Shown: positions 18,190-27,127, counted from the first letter of the stretch. The stretch is 64,000 bases of DNA from Erythrobacter sp. SD-21 (GCF_000181515.1 NZ_ABCG01000008.1:1-64000); one strand, 5' to 3'. The notes: generated by a model from the sequence alone, not told the origin. Translations and numbers: made by a program.

Positions 18190-18287
18190 ATCCGTTCGGG
18201 CTGAGCTTGTCGAAGCCCTGCACTTCACTTTTGCATGACCAAAAAAGAAAAGGACGGCCCTTTGACAAGCTCAGGGCGAACGGACAT
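18190..18287. repeat. Inverted REP-like repeat pair at the fthC 5' end
   Basis: TCCGTTCGGGCTGAGCTTGT (from 18190, continuing to about 18216) is repeated in inverted form at about 18259-18284 with roughly 23 of 27 positions matching, leaving a spacer of about 42 bases. The unit resembles a dispersed element common in sphingomonad genomes (GACAAGCTCAG core). The second arm ends two bases before the ATG of fthC at 18286. Confidence 0.75.
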
Positions 18288-18858
18288 GGACAAAGACACT
18301 CTTCGCAAACAGCTTCGCAGCGCCCGGCGCGATCATGTCGCGGCGCTGCCGGACAGCATGCGTGCGCTGGTGTTCCATCGACCGCCTTCCCCGCTCCTGG
18401 ACCTCGTCCCGGAAGGCGCCGTGATCGGGCTCTACCGCGCCAATCCCTTCGAGGCTCCGGCGGCCTCCTACGCCAATTTCTTCCTCGACCGCGGCCACGA
18501 GATCGCCCTGCCCCGCTTTGCCAGCCGCAACGCGCCGATGGAATTCGCGCATCATTCGGATCCCTTCGACGAGGAGGATCTCGAAGTCGGCCCCTTCGGC
18601 CTGCTCCAGCCCTTCCTGGATGCGCCGGTGCTGGAACCCGACGTACTGTTCGTCCCGTTGGTCGGCTTCACGGCAGATGGGAAGCGGCTCGGTCAGGGCG
18701 GCGGGCATTACGACCGCTGGCTGACCGACCGCCCCGGTGCAACGCCCATCGGTCTCGCATGGGATTGCCAGCTCGCCGAAGAGCTCCCTCATGAAGAGCA
18801 CGACCAGTCCTTGCGCGCCATCGTGACTCCCACCCGGCTTTACGGACCCCTGCCATGA
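18286..18858 (+). CDS. fthC: 5-formyltetrahydrofolate cyclo-ligase
   Basis: This ATP-dependent enzyme converts 5-formyl-THF to 5,10-methenyl-THF. It has 190 residues, with KDTLRKQLRSARR near the N-terminus, IGLYRANPFEAP near residue 47, and the family signature VPLVGFTADGKRLGQGGGHYDRWL near 125-148. The ATG at 18286 has no good ribosome-binding site. An in-frame TTG at 18262 lies 8 bases after an AAGGA and would add eight residues encoded by the inverted repeat; an ATG at 18235 is also in frame. The stop overlaps the next gene by ATGA. Confidence 0.93.
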   Translation: MDKDTLRKQLRSARRDHVAALPDSMRALVFHRPPSPLLDLVPEGAVIGLYRANPFEAPAASYANFFLDRGHEIALPRFASRNAPMEFAHHSDPFDEEDLEVGPFGLLQPFLDAPVLEPDVLFVPLVGFTADGKRLGQGGGHYDRWLTDRPGATPIGLAWDCQLAEELPHEEHDQSLRAIVTPTRLYGPLP

Positions 18859-19070
18859 GAACCGAACCCACCTGGCGCATCCCCGTCGGCCTACTAGGCC
18901 TGTTGCTGGGCCTGCTCGTCTACGGGATCGTGATCGCGCGCTATGCCCCCGAGCTTATCGGCGAATGGCCAACACTGGCGCAGACCGTGATCTACGTATT
19001 CCTCGGCCTCGCCTGGCTGCTCCCGCTCGGGCGCTTCCTCAAATGGATGGAAACCGGTCGCTGGCGCTGA
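18855..19070 (+). CDS. DUF2842 small membrane protein
   Basis: This 71-residue protein begins MRTEPTWRIPVG, as DUF2842 members do, with two membrane segments (about 10-28 and 40-60) and a basic C-terminus ending METGRWR. Its function is unknown. The start overlaps the fthC stop by ATGA, so it is coupled to that gene, an association seen in other Sphingomonadales. Confidence 0.85.
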   Translation: MRTEPTWRIPVGLLGLLLGLLVYGIVIARYAPELIGEWPTLAQTVIYVFLGLAWLLPLGRFLKWMETGRWR

Positions 19071-19118
19071 TTGCCAAGCATTCGCACCTGTTCTAACCTC
19101 GGTCATGAGGGAGAGGAC

Positions 19119-20543
19119 ATGGCGAGCATTGCCGCGGTATCGGAGAAGCCGTCGACCGGGTTGAAGCTGGCGCACGGCATCGGAGCGGCGGCCTTCGGCA
19201 TCAAGAACAACGGCTTCGACTATTTCCTTCTGCTGTTCTACGGCACCGTGATCGGGCTGGAGCCGGGCCTCGTCGGCCTCGCCATCTTCATCGCGCTCGT
19301 CTTCGACGCTGTCTCCGATCCGCTGGTCGGCTACTGGTCCGACAACTTTCGCAGCAAATGGGGGCGTCGCCACCCCTTCATGTACGCCGCCGCCCTGCCG
19401 GTGACGCTGAGCTATTTCCTGCTGTGGAACCCGCCCGACTGGGGCCAGACCGGGCTGTTCCTATACCTAACCGGCCTTGCGGTGCTGATCCGCACTTTCA
19501 TCACCTTCTACGAAACGCCCAGCTCCGCGCTGATCCCCGAACTCACCAGCGATTACGAGGAGCGCACCAGCCTGCAATCCTATCGCCTGTTCTTCGGCTG
19601 GACCGGCGGCAGCATGATGAGCATCGTCATGTTCGGAGCCTTGGCGACAGGCCCGCTGGGCATCCTCGACCGCGAAGCCTACGCAACCTACGGCATTATC
19701 GGATCGCTGCTGATCCTGGCGGCAATCCTTGTATCGGCCATCGGCACGCATCACCGAATACCCCACCTCCACCGTCCGGTGACCACGGGCGAGAAGTTCA
19801 GCCTGCGGCGGATATTCCGCGAGATGGTCGAGACGCTCAGCGAGAAAAGCTTTATCGCACTTTTCTTCGCCACGGTCCTGTTCGCCATCGCCTCGGGTCT
19901 GGCGGCTGCGCTGTCCTTCCTCATGCTGCGCTATTTCTGGGGCTTCGTGGAGTTCCAGCTGTTCATCTGGACCTGCGCGGTGCTTCTCTCCGCCCTGCTC
20001 GGTTTTCTGATCGCGCCCCGGAGCGTGCGGCGGCTGGGCAAGAAGCGGGCGGTGATCGTACTCGGCCTGCTCGCCTTCACGATCCAGCCCGCTCCGGTGC
20101 TCCTGCGGCTTGCGGGTCTGATGCCCGAGAACGGCGATCCGGTCCTTTTCCCGCTGGTCATGGCGATCAACGTCATCGATCTTGCGCTGATCATCGCGAC
20201 CCAGGCGGTCGCCTATTCGATGATCGCCGACCTTGTCGAAGCGAACCAGCTGAGGACCGGGCGGCGCAGCGAGGGCGTCTATTATGCCGCGACGACCTTC
20301 ACCCGGAAGGTTACGCAGGGCATCGGCGTGGCGGCAGCCGGCGCGATCCTGTCGGGAATCGACTTCCCGGAAGGGGCGGACCCGGCCAGCGTCCCCGCCG
20401 ATACCTTGTGGAAACTCGGCGCGCTTTATGCGCCCTCGCTCCTCATCCTCTATCTCGGCGCGCTCTACTGCATCGCGCGCTACCGGATCGACAAGCAGGG
20501 GCACGAGGAAAACCTGCGGCGGTTGCGCGAAGCGGCGGGTTAG
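19119..20543 (+). CDS. MFS transporter, MelB/GPH-type
   Basis: This 474-residue inner-membrane transporter has about 12 membrane segments. N-terminal features fit the glycoside-pentoside-hexuronide:cation symporter type: YGTVIGLEPGLVGLAIFIALVFDAVSDPLVGYWSDN contains the conserved D(A/G)xxDP signature, followed by KWGRRHPFMY. Members move sugars or related compounds with H+ or Na+; the substrate is not evident. The ATG at 19119 has GGGAGAGG upstream; the longer frame has only a TTG start. Confidence 0.85.
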   Translation: MASIAAVSEKPSTGLKLAHGIGAAAFGIKNNGFDYFLLLFYGTVIGLEPGLVGLAIFIALVFDAVSDPLVGYWSDNFRSKWGRRHPFMYAAALPVTLSYFLLWNPPDWGQTGLFLYLTGLAVLIRTFITFYETPSSALIPELTSDYEERTSLQSYRLFFGWTGGSMMSIVMFGALATGPLGILDREAYATYGIIGSLLILAAILVSAIGTHHRIPHLHRPVTTGEKFSLRRIFREMVETLSEKSFIALFFATVLFAIASGLAAALSFLMLRYFWGFVEFQLFIWTCAVLLSALLGFLIAPRSVRRLGKKRAVIVLGLLAFTIQPAPVLLRLAGLMPENGDPVLFPLVMAINVIDLALIIATQAVAYSMIADLVEANQLRTGRRSEGVYYAATTFTRKVTQGIGVAAAGAILSGIDFPEGADPASVPADTLWKLGALYAPSLLILYLGALYCIARYRIDKQGHEENLRRLREAAG

Positions 20544-20579
20544 GCGGAACCGGCGGTCGGAAAGCATCGTTGTCCGGCC

Positions 20580-21362
20580 ATGCCCGAATTGCCTGAAAAC
20601 GAAGCGCAGCGCCTTACCCTCGAGCGTGAATGCCTCCACCGCACGATCGAGGCGGTCGAGCTGGGCGAGGATGTCACCTATATCGAACTGCCCGGCGACA
20701 ATGAGCGCGCGCGGCTGGTCGGTCGGCAATTCACCGAGACCCGCCGTCACGGCAAGAACATCTTCGCCGGATCGAAGACCGGCCCGTGGATGACAGTGCA
20801 TCTCGGCATGACAGGCAAGCTCGTGCCCTTCGACGCGCCGGACGATCCGCCCGATCATACCAAGCTGCTGATCCGCTTCGAAGGAGACCGTCGCCTGGCC
20901 TTCCAATGCCCGCGAAAACTCGGCCATGTGCGCGTGATCGACGATCCGGCAAGCTATTTAGAGGACGAAGGACTTGGCCCGGATGCGCTGGAGGTGTCGT
21001 GCGAGCAATTCGTCCAAACCTTCGGGAGCACGCGCAGCGCCATCAAGTCCGCGCTGATGAAACAGGACAAAATGGCAGGCATCGGCAATCTGTGGTCCGA
21101 CGAAACCCTGTTCCAGACCGGCATCCACCCAGAAGCGCGCGCGAACGCGCTGGGGGAGGACGTGCTTTCGGATATCCACGCTGCGATGCGCCGCATCCTG
21201 AAAGGCGTTGTTCGTGTGGAAGCGAGCTACGAGGACCTGCCCGAGGCCTGGCTGATACGGCACCGGAAAAGCGGTGCGGAATGCCGCCGCTGCGGCGGCA
21301 CGATCGTCAGCACCAAGGTAGGCGGACGGACCGCCTACTTCTGCGACAAGCATCAGAAATGA
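20580..21362 (+). CDS. Fpg/Nei-family DNA glycosylase
   Basis: This 260-residue base-excision repair protein begins MPELPENEAQ; after Met removal Pro2 would be the Schiff-base nucleophile and Glu3 the general acid. The beta-loop HLGMTGKL (lysine), and the H2TH-domain motif GIGNLWSDETLFQTGIHP are present. The C-terminal zinc ribbon reads CRRCGG then FCDKHQ, so the fourth zinc ligand is His rather than Cys. Whether it acts on oxidised purines (MutM) or pyrimidines (Nei) cannot be told; many genomes carry a separate canonical mutM. Confidence 0.85.
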   Translation: MPELPENEAQRLTLERECLHRTIEAVELGEDVTYIELPGDNERARLVGRQFTETRRHGKNIFAGSKTGPWMTVHLGMTGKLVPFDAPDDPPDHTKLLIRFEGDRRLAFQCPRKLGHVRVIDDPASYLEDEGLGPDALEVSCEQFVQTFGSTRSAIKSALMKQDKMAGIGNLWSDETLFQTGIHPEARANALGEDVLSDIHAAMRRILKGVVRVEASYEDLPEAWLIRHRKSGAECRRCGGTIVSTKVGGRTAYFCDKHQK

Positions 21363-21378
21363 GGTAAAAATCCCAAGG

Positions 21379-21455
21379 TGGCGCGAGTGACGGGACTCGA
21401 ACCCGCGACCCTCGGCGTGACAGGCCGATACTCTAACCAACTGAGCTACACCCGC
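21379..21455 (-). tRNA. tRNA-Asp (anticodon GTC)
   Basis: The 77-base cloverleaf with encoded CCA pairs GCGGGTG with CACTCGC in the acceptor stem, has CGGCC/GCCG-type anticodon arm around TGTCACG (anticodon GTC), and the T arm GCGGGTTCGAGTCCCGT. Confidence 0.95.
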
Positions 21456-21488
21456 GCATTGCGCTGTAGCGCCCCCTTGGGAGCCGCG

Positions 21489-21517
21489 CATCTAAGGGAG
21501 CCTCCTATTCCTGTCAA
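21489..21517 (-). promoter_or_regulatory. Sigma70-type promoter of tRNA-Asp
   Basis: On the minus strand TTGACA (21517-21512) and TAGATG (21494-21489) are separated by 17 bases. Transcription would start about 27 bases before the tRNA. Confidence 0.75.
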
Positions 21518-21644
21518 CGCATATTCAGCGGCTTTTTTCGTACTTTTTCGCCTTTCAGACCATGCTGTTGAAATTTACCCGAAATTTACCTTTTGAGCCG
21601 ACTCTCCGGTGAGAAATCGCGTGGGGCTAAACGGGGGTTTCGCT

Positions 21645-21794
21645 ATGATGCAAAAGGCTTTTCTCGCCTTGTCGCTGGCCATGCTGGGCGGCGGTACACT
21701 GGCAGCCAAATCGGCGATCGATATCCAGAATTCAGCCTTCGACGGCCATGCGCACGCGTCGGTTACCGAATTGCCGCGTCTTGCCGCGCAATAG
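21645..21794 (+). CDS. Small exported peptide
   Basis: This 49-residue ORF has a convincing signal peptide (MMQKAFLALSLAMLGGGTLA before AKS) and a short mature part containing FDGHAHASV. Two adjacent ATGs (21645, 21648) are possible starts. There is no family match in memory and the ribosome-binding site is weak, so it is reported on the strength of the signal peptide alone. Confidence 0.45.
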   Translation: MMQKAFLALSLAMLGGGTLAAKSAIDIQNSAFDGHAHASVTELPRLAAQ

Positions 21795-21806
21795 GCGCGC
21801 CGCGAT

Positions 21807-22385
21807 CTAGCATTTCTCGTATTTCCAATTGCGGCGTTTGCCCTCGGCGATCCACGCCGCAGCGGTTGCGATACGCTTTTCCCGTGTCGCTTCGCGCTTC
21901 GCCGAAACGACCCAATCGAGGTAATCGCGCCGCTGGGCGTCAGTGAACCCGTCCCACACGGCTTGTGCGCCAGCGGCTCCGGCAAGGGCCGCCGCGAAGT
22001 CGTCCGGCATGGCAATTCTGGGCTTGGCTTTTGGCTTCGCTTTCGCCGCATTGTCCTCCCCCGACCGGATACGCGCGGCCTTGTCGCGGAGCAGCCGGGT
22101 CAGGTCCTCGTCGGGAGGCAGATCGTCGAGCGAAGCAATCCGCCCGAGATCGCCCATCGCCTCCCCGCCTCCGGGACCTTCGACCACGAAGGCGCAATGC
22201 GCCTTGAAGGCCGCCATTCCGCAGAGCTGCCTACCCTCGAGGATCCAGAAGGGCGCGCCCCATCGCAGCGCTTCCTCCGCTTCGGGCTCCGCTGCGGCGG
22301 CTACGCCGCGCAGGTGCGTCAGGATCGGGCGCGCAAAGGGCTGCGCCTTGGCGATGTAGTCGTCAACTCGGCTGTCACGCGTCAT
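21807..22385 (-). CDS. YdeI/OmdA and DUF1801-like protein
   Basis: This 192-residue cytosolic protein has an N-terminal DUF1801-like region (RPILTHLRGVAAAAEPEAEEALRWGAPFW, about 20-48, then FKAHCAFVV) and a C-terminal YdeI/OmdA-like helical region (MPDDFAAAL ... WDGFTDAQRRDYLDWV ... KREATREKRI). A Lys/Ala-rich linker joins them. Such proteins are widespread and poorly characterised. It follows the bkd operon on the same strand only in the sense of lying beyond the E2 stop; its start is 18 bases from that stop and the direction is away from it. Confidence 0.8.
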   Translation of the reverse strand: MTRDSRVDDYIAKAQPFARPILTHLRGVAAAAEPEAEEALRWGAPFWILEGRQLCGMAAFKAHCAFVVEGPGGGEAMGDLGRIASLDDLPPDEDLTRLLRDKAARIRSGEDNAAKAKPKAKPRIAMPDDFAAALAGAAGAQAVWDGFTDAQRRDYLDWVVSAKREATREKRIATAAAWIAEGKRRNWKYEKC

Positions 22386-22403
22386 GCGCGACAGCCTATC
22401 AGA

Positions 22404-23714
22404 TCAGTCGACGAGGATCAGCGCGGGCGTTTCGAGCAGGCGCTTCAGCGCCTGGATGAAGCTCGCCGCATCCCAGCCATCGACAACGCGGTGATCGCAG
22501 CTGATCGAGATATTCATCAGCTTGCGCTTCTCGATCCGCTCCACCCCGTCGCTTCCCGTCACATACATCGGGCGCTCGATGATGCGGTTCGGGCCGATGA
22601 TCGCGACTTCAGGACGATTGATGACCGGCGTCGTCGCCACGCCGCCGAGCGGCCCGAGCGAGGTGACGGTCAGTGTGCCGCCTTCCATCTCTTCCTTCTT
22701 CGCCGTGCCACCCCGTGCAGCATCGGCGAGGCGCGAAATCTCGTTGGCGAGCTGCCACAGGTTCTTGGCCTGCGCGTTCTTGATGACCGGGACCATCAGC
22801 CCCGCATCGGTCTGCGCCGCCATGCCCAAATTGACCGCGCCGTGCCGCGTCACCACACCCGCTTCATCGTCATAGCGCGCGTTGATCATCGGGAAGTCGG
22901 GCAGCGTCTTGCAGATCGCGGTGATCAGCATCGGCAGGATGGTGAGCTTCGGCTTGTCGCCACGGTTTGAATTGAGCTGTGTGCGCAGGATTTCGAGATC
23001 GGTAACGTCGCACTCCTCGACATAGGAGAAGTGCGGGATGTTGCGCTTCGAAGCCGCCATGTTCTCGGCAATGCGGCGGCGCATGCCGATGACCTTCTTT
23101 TCCTCGTCCTCGCGAGTCTTGGCAGCCGCGCCGTAACCCGAATTGTAGGACAAGAACTGGTCGAGATCGCCGTGGCGCACGCGGCCTTCCTCGCTAGGCT
23201 TCACCTGCGAAAGATCGACGCCCAAGTCCTTGGCGCGCTTGCGCACGGCTGGGGTCGCGAGGACCTTGGCCGAAGGAGCCGGCTCGGGAGCAGGCGTCGG
23301 CGCAGGAGCGGGAGGCGGCGACGGGTCGGCCGCCATCGCATCGTCGGCATCGCTCGCATCCGAAGTCTCGACCTCGATACGCTCCTCGACCGTCTCGGCC
23401 TTCGGTGCGGGAGCAGGAGCAGGAGCAGGAGCAGGAGACGCAGCTTCCTCTGCTACATCGTCAGGCACTTCGCCCTCGACCTCGATCACCACCAGCATCG
23501 AGCCGATCGAGACCATGTCGCCTTCTTCACCGGCGATCTCGAGGATCTTTCCGTCGACCGGGCTTTCCATCGGCACGGTGGCCTTGTCGGTCATCATGTC
23601 GACGAATTCCTCGTCTTCCTGAATCCGGTCGCCGACCTTCTTGTGCCACTGGACGATTTCCGCCTCGGCAATGCCTTCGCCGATGTCGGGCATGTTGAAT
23701 ATGAACTTTGCCAT
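22404..23714 (-). CDS. bkdB: Branched-chain 2-oxoacid dehydrogenase E2 (lipoyl acyltransferase)
   Basis: E2 transfers the acyl group from E1 to CoA and forms the core of the complex. The 436-residue protein has an N-terminal lipoyl domain (DKATVP, lipoylated K44), a long Ala/Pro/Glu-rich linker (about 85-165), a peripheral-subunit-binding domain (ATPAVRKRAKDLGVDLSQV), and the acyltransferase domain ending with catalytic SCDHRVVDGWD. The start MAKFIFNMPDIGEG is family-like; the frame is open 23 codons more. It is 5 bases downstream of the E1beta stop. An E3 gene is not in the window. Confidence 0.93.
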   Translation of the reverse strand: MAKFIFNMPDIGEGIAEAEIVQWHKKVGDRIQEDEEFVDMMTDKATVPMESPVDGKILEIAGEEGDMVSIGSMLVVIEVEGEVPDDVAEEAASPAPAPAPAPAPKAETVEERIEVETSDASDADDAMAADPSPPPAPAPTPAPEPAPSAKVLATPAVRKRAKDLGVDLSQVKPSEEGRVRHGDLDQFLSYNSGYGAAAKTREDEEKKVIGMRRRIAENMAASKRNIPHFSYVEECDVTDLEILRTQLNSNRGDKPKLTILPMLITAICKTLPDFPMINARYDDEAGVVTRHGAVNLGMAAQTDAGLMVPVIKNAQAKNLWQLANEISRLADAARGGTAKKEEMEGGTLTVTSLGPLGGVATTPVINRPEVAIIGPNRIIERPMYVTGSDGVERIEKRKLMNISISCDHRVVDGWDAASFIQALKRLLETPALILVD

Positions 23715-23719
23715 GTCGG

Positions 23720-24781
23720 TTACTCGCTCAGAATCTTGTCGAGGGCCTCGCCGATGCGGATCGGGCCGGGGAAATAAGCCCATTCGAGGCTGTGGGGATA
23801 GGGCGTGTCGAAGCCGGTCACACGTTCAACCGGAGCTTCGAGATGATAGAAGCAGCGTTCGGTCACCAGCGCCGACAGTTCGGCACCGAAACCGGCGGTG
23901 CGGGTCGCTTCGTGGACGATCAGGCAGCAGCCGGTCTTCTTGACCGATTCCTCGATCGTCTCGATGTCGACGGGGACGATGGTGCGCAGGTCGACGATGT
24001 CGGCCTCCACGCCCTTCTCGCGGCAGACCGCCTCGACCACGTGAACCATGGTGCCGTAGGCAAGGATGGTGAGTTCATCGCCCTCGGTCGCATAACGCGC
24101 CTTGCCGAGCGGGATTTTGTAATGGCCTTCCGGCACAACGCTCGCATCGAAGCGCTTCCACGGCTCGACCGGCTTGTCGTAATAGCCCGAGAACGGGCCG
24201 TTGTAGATGCGCTTGGGCTCGAAGAAGATGACCGGGTCGTTGTCCTCGATCGCGCTGATCAGCAGACCCTTCGCGTCATAGGGCGTCGCCGGGATGACCG
24301 TCTTCAGGCCGGAGACGTGGGCGAAGATCGCCTCGGGGCTCTGGCTGTGCGTCTGTCCGCCGAAGATGCCGCCGCCGAAGGGGCTGCGCACGGTGATCGG
24401 CGCAGTGTATTCGGCTGCCGAACGATAGCGCAGGCGCGCGGCTTCGGAGATCAGCTGGTCGAGGCCGGGGTAGATGTAGTCCGCGAACTGGATTTCCGGC
24501 ACGGGACGCAGGCCATAGGCCCCCATCCCCACCGCCGCAGCGATGATGCCGCATTCGGAGATCGGCGTGTCGAACACGCGGGTCTTGCCATATTTCTGCT
24601 GGAGCCCGGCTGTACACCGGAACACGCCGCCGAAATAGCCGACGTCCTCGCCCATGATGACGATGTTCTCGTCGCGGCCCATCGACACGTCGAGCGCATC
24701 GTTGATCGCTTCGATCATGTTGAGGCGGCGCTCGGTACCTTCTTCCGTCTTGGGTGCGGGTTTGGTTGCGGTCTCGCTCAT
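23720..24781 (-). CDS. bkdA2: Branched-chain 2-oxoacid dehydrogenase E1 beta
   Basis: This 353-residue beta subunit of the thiamine-dependent E1 decarboxylase contains MIEAINDALDVSMGRDENIVIMGEDVG near the start, PISECGIIAAAVGMGAYGLRPV near 75, and the C-terminal transketolase domain with TGCCLIVHEATRT. The ATG overlaps the E1alpha stop by ATGA, so the two subunits are translationally coupled, which fits their equimolar assembly. The start at 24781 was preferred over a much longer open frame on the basis of length and coupling. Confidence 0.94.
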   Translation of the reverse strand: MSETATKPAPKTEEGTERRLNMIEAINDALDVSMGRDENIVIMGEDVGYFGGVFRCTAGLQQKYGKTRVFDTPISECGIIAAAVGMGAYGLRPVPEIQFADYIYPGLDQLISEAARLRYRSAAEYTAPITVRSPFGGGIFGGQTHSQSPEAIFAHVSGLKTVIPATPYDAKGLLISAIEDNDPVIFFEPKRIYNGPFSGYYDKPVEPWKRFDASVVPEGHYKIPLGKARYATEGDELTILAYGTMVHVVEAVCREKGVEADIVDLRTIVPVDIETIEESVKKTGCCLIVHEATRTAGFGAELSALVTERCFYHLEAPVERVTGFDTPYPHSLEWAYFPGPIRIGEALDKILSE

Positions 24782-26094
24782 GCGCCCTTCCCTCCGTTCG
24801 GAAGTCCTTCGGGGAATTTGGTTTCGCGTTCGTGGATCGCCTGCTGGGCCTGCTCCTTGAGATGCCAGGGCAGCTCTTCGAACACATCTTCGAACATGGT
24901 GCGGAACGGATGGTGGAGGCCGTGGCCGAGGATGCCGTTCTCTTCGGCTTCCTTGGTCGTCTTCTTGACGTATTCGGCCGCCTCGAGGTCCATCTTTTCC
25001 TGACGCTCCTCGTCCCACTCGCCGATTTCGATGAGGTGGTTCTTGAGGCGCATGACCGGATCGCCCAGCGGCCATTCGTCCCGTTCCTGCGCACTGCGAT
25101 ATCCAGACGGATCATCGGACGTGGAGTGCCCTTCGGCGCGGTAGCTGAAGAACTCAATCAGCGTCGGCCCGGCGTTGGCGCGGGCGCGGTTGGCAGCCCA
25201 TTGCTCGGCTTCGTAGCAGGCCAGCGGATCGTTGCCATCGACACGCAGCGAGGCGATGCCATAGCCCACCCCGCGCGCAGCAAAGGTCGCGCGCTCCGCC
25301 CCGGCGAACCCGCTGAAGCTCGAAATCGCCCACTGGTTGTTGACCACGTTGAGGATGACCGGCGCGTTGTAGACGGTCGCGAAGAGGCAGGCGGAATGGA
25401 AGTCACCTTCCGCGGTGCTGCCTTCGCCCACCCAGGTCGCCGCGATCCGGCTGTCGCCCTTGATCGCCGAGGCCATCGCCCAGCCGACCGCTTGCGGGGT
25501 CTGCGTGGCGAGGTTGCCCGAGATGGTGAAGAAGCTGTGCTCCTTGCTGGAGTACATGATCGGTAGCTGGCGGCCCTTCAGCTTGTCGCCCCGGTTCGAG
25601 TAGATCTGGTTGATCATCTCGATCATCGGATAGCCGCGCTGAATCAGGATGCCCTGCTGGCGGTAGCTCGGGAAGACCATGTCGTCCGCCGCAAGGGCCA
25701 TCGAGGCTGAGACGCTGGTCGCCTCTTCACCGGTGCACTTCATATAGAAGCTGGTCTTGCCCTGCCGCTGGCCGCGGAACATGCGCTCGTCGAAAGCGCG
25801 CGTCATGGCCATGTGGCCGAGCATTGTGCGCAGCGTTTCAGGGTCGAGCTTGGGGTCCCAAGGACCGTGGGCCTTGTTGTCCTCGCCCAGCACGCGGATC
25901 AGCCCGTGGGCGAAATCCAGCATGTCTTCGGGTTTGGTCGTCTCGTCCGGACGCGGCTGCGCACCGGCTTCGGGAACCTGGATATGCGAGAAGTCCACCG
26001 CGTCTCCGGGGCGGAACTTGGGTTCGGGTACGTGGAGCGAGAGCTTGGGGCGATTGTCGCCCAGCTTCGCATCATCGTGAGGCCTGTCGGCCAT
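24778..26094 (-). CDS. bkdA1: Branched-chain 2-oxoacid dehydrogenase E1 alpha
   Basis: The 438-residue alpha subunit carries the ThDP-binding GEGSTAEGDFHSACLFATVYNAPVILNVVNN region (GEG to NN, about 223-253). The phosphorylation-loop-like YRAEGHSTSDDPS near 317 is typical of the branched-chain enzyme. A roughly 90-residue N-terminal extension before the core is also usual for bacterial BkdA1. The complex oxidises the keto acids from Val, Leu and Ile to acyl-CoAs that can feed the TCA cycle or branched fatty acids. It is the first gene of the three-gene operon. Confidence 0.94.
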   Translation of the reverse strand: MADRPHDDAKLGDNRPKLSLHVPEPKFRPGDAVDFSHIQVPEAGAQPRPDETTKPEDMLDFAHGLIRVLGEDNKAHGPWDPKLDPETLRTMLGHMAMTRAFDERMFRGQRQGKTSFYMKCTGEEATSVSASMALAADDMVFPSYRQQGILIQRGYPMIEMINQIYSNRGDKLKGRQLPIMYSSKEHSFFTISGNLATQTPQAVGWAMASAIKGDSRIAATWVGEGSTAEGDFHSACLFATVYNAPVILNVVNNQWAISSFSGFAGAERATFAARGVGYGIASLRVDGNDPLACYEAEQWAANRARANAGPTLIEFFSYRAEGHSTSDDPSGYRSAQERDEWPLGDPVMRLKNHLIEIGEWDEERQEKMDLEAAEYVKKTTKEAEENGILGHGLHHPFRTMFEDVFEELPWHLKEQAQQAIHERETKFPEGLPNGGKGA

Positions 26095-26185
26095 AGAATC
26101 GTCTCCCAGACGGAATCTTACGCTTGCGCGTTATTTTATTTCGCGTCGGGAAAACGGTCAAGTACGCCTGTGCATACGATTTCGG

Positions 26186-27127
26186 TTATACCGCGACGGG
26201 AGCCTTGATTGGCCCGTGGGGCGTGTAGTCGTGAACCGCGAAATCCTCAATCCGGTAGTCGAAGATAGTCGGCGGACGCCGCACAATCTCAAGCGTCGGC
26301 AGGCCGTGCGGTTCCCGCGAGAGCTGTTCCTTCACGAGGTGCTCGTGGTTGAGATAGAGATGCGTGTCGCCCCCCATCCACACGAATTCGCCCGGCTGCA
26401 TGTCCACTTGCTGAGCGATCATCCGCAACAGGAGCGCGCCAGACCACAGGTTGAACGGCAGGCCGAGCGCGACATCGCAGCTCCGCTGGTAGAGAATGCC
26501 GTTCAGCAGCGGCTCGCCGTCGATCCCGGTAGAGACATGATACTGGTAGGTCTTGTGGCACGGCGGCAGCGCCATGCGCGGCACCTCGGCCACGTTCCAG
26601 CCCTCGATGATGTGACGGCGGCTGCCGGGGTTCTCGTTGAGCGATTCGACAACCTCGGCGACCTGGTTGATACCCCTACCCTTGCGGAAGAGCCCGCCCT
26701 TCACCGGCTGATAGGTCGGCCAGTCGACCCATTGCTTGCCATAGACCGGCCCCAGATCACCCCACATGGCGGCGAATTGTTGGTCGTCGGCGATTTTCTG
26801 GACGAAAGCCTCGAGTTCGATCTCGTCCCCCGTCTGCTCGACATAGCGGGCGTGCGGCCACTCGTTCCAGATCTTCACGCCCTGCAAGACCAGCGGACGG
26901 ATGTTCGTATCCCCGGTAAGGAACCACAGCAGCTCGCGCGTGGCGGTCTTCCAGTAGACTCGCTTGGTGGTCACCAGCGGCATCGCCCCCTCGGCTAGGT
27001 CGAAGCGCAATTGCGCGCCGAACACCGAGCGCGTGCCGATACCCGTGCGGTCGCGGCGCTCGTCCCCCTCGAGCCAGATGAGGCGCATCAGGTCGAGATA
27101 TTGCTGTTCGAATTGGGTTTCAGGCAC
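26186..27127 (-). CDS. thyA: Thymidylate synthase
   Basis: ThyA methylates dUMP to dTMP using methylene-THF. At 313 residues it is longer than the 264-residue E. coli enzyme but matches the longer class, with an insert before the GPVYGKQWVDW motif. The catalytic Cys is in MALPPCHKTYQYHV. The substrate-binding RRHIIEGWN and the C-terminal YDYRIEDF-like region are present. The start appears to be GTG at 27127, giving MPETQFEQQYLDLM; there is no strong ribosome-binding site upstream. Confidence 0.93.
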   Translation of the reverse strand: MPETQFEQQYLDLMRLIWLEGDERRDRTGIGTRSVFGAQLRFDLAEGAMPLVTTKRVYWKTATRELLWFLTGDTNIRPLVLQGVKIWNEWPHARYVEQTGDEIELEAFVQKIADDQQFAAMWGDLGPVYGKQWVDWPTYQPVKGGLFRKGRGINQVAEVVESLNENPGSRRHIIEGWNVAEVPRMALPPCHKTYQYHVSTGIDGEPLLNGILYQRSCDVALGLPFNLWSGALLLRMIAQQVDMQPGEFVWMGGDTHLYLNHEHLVKEQLSREPHGLPTLEIVRRPPTIFDYRIEDFAVHDYTPHGPIKAPVAV

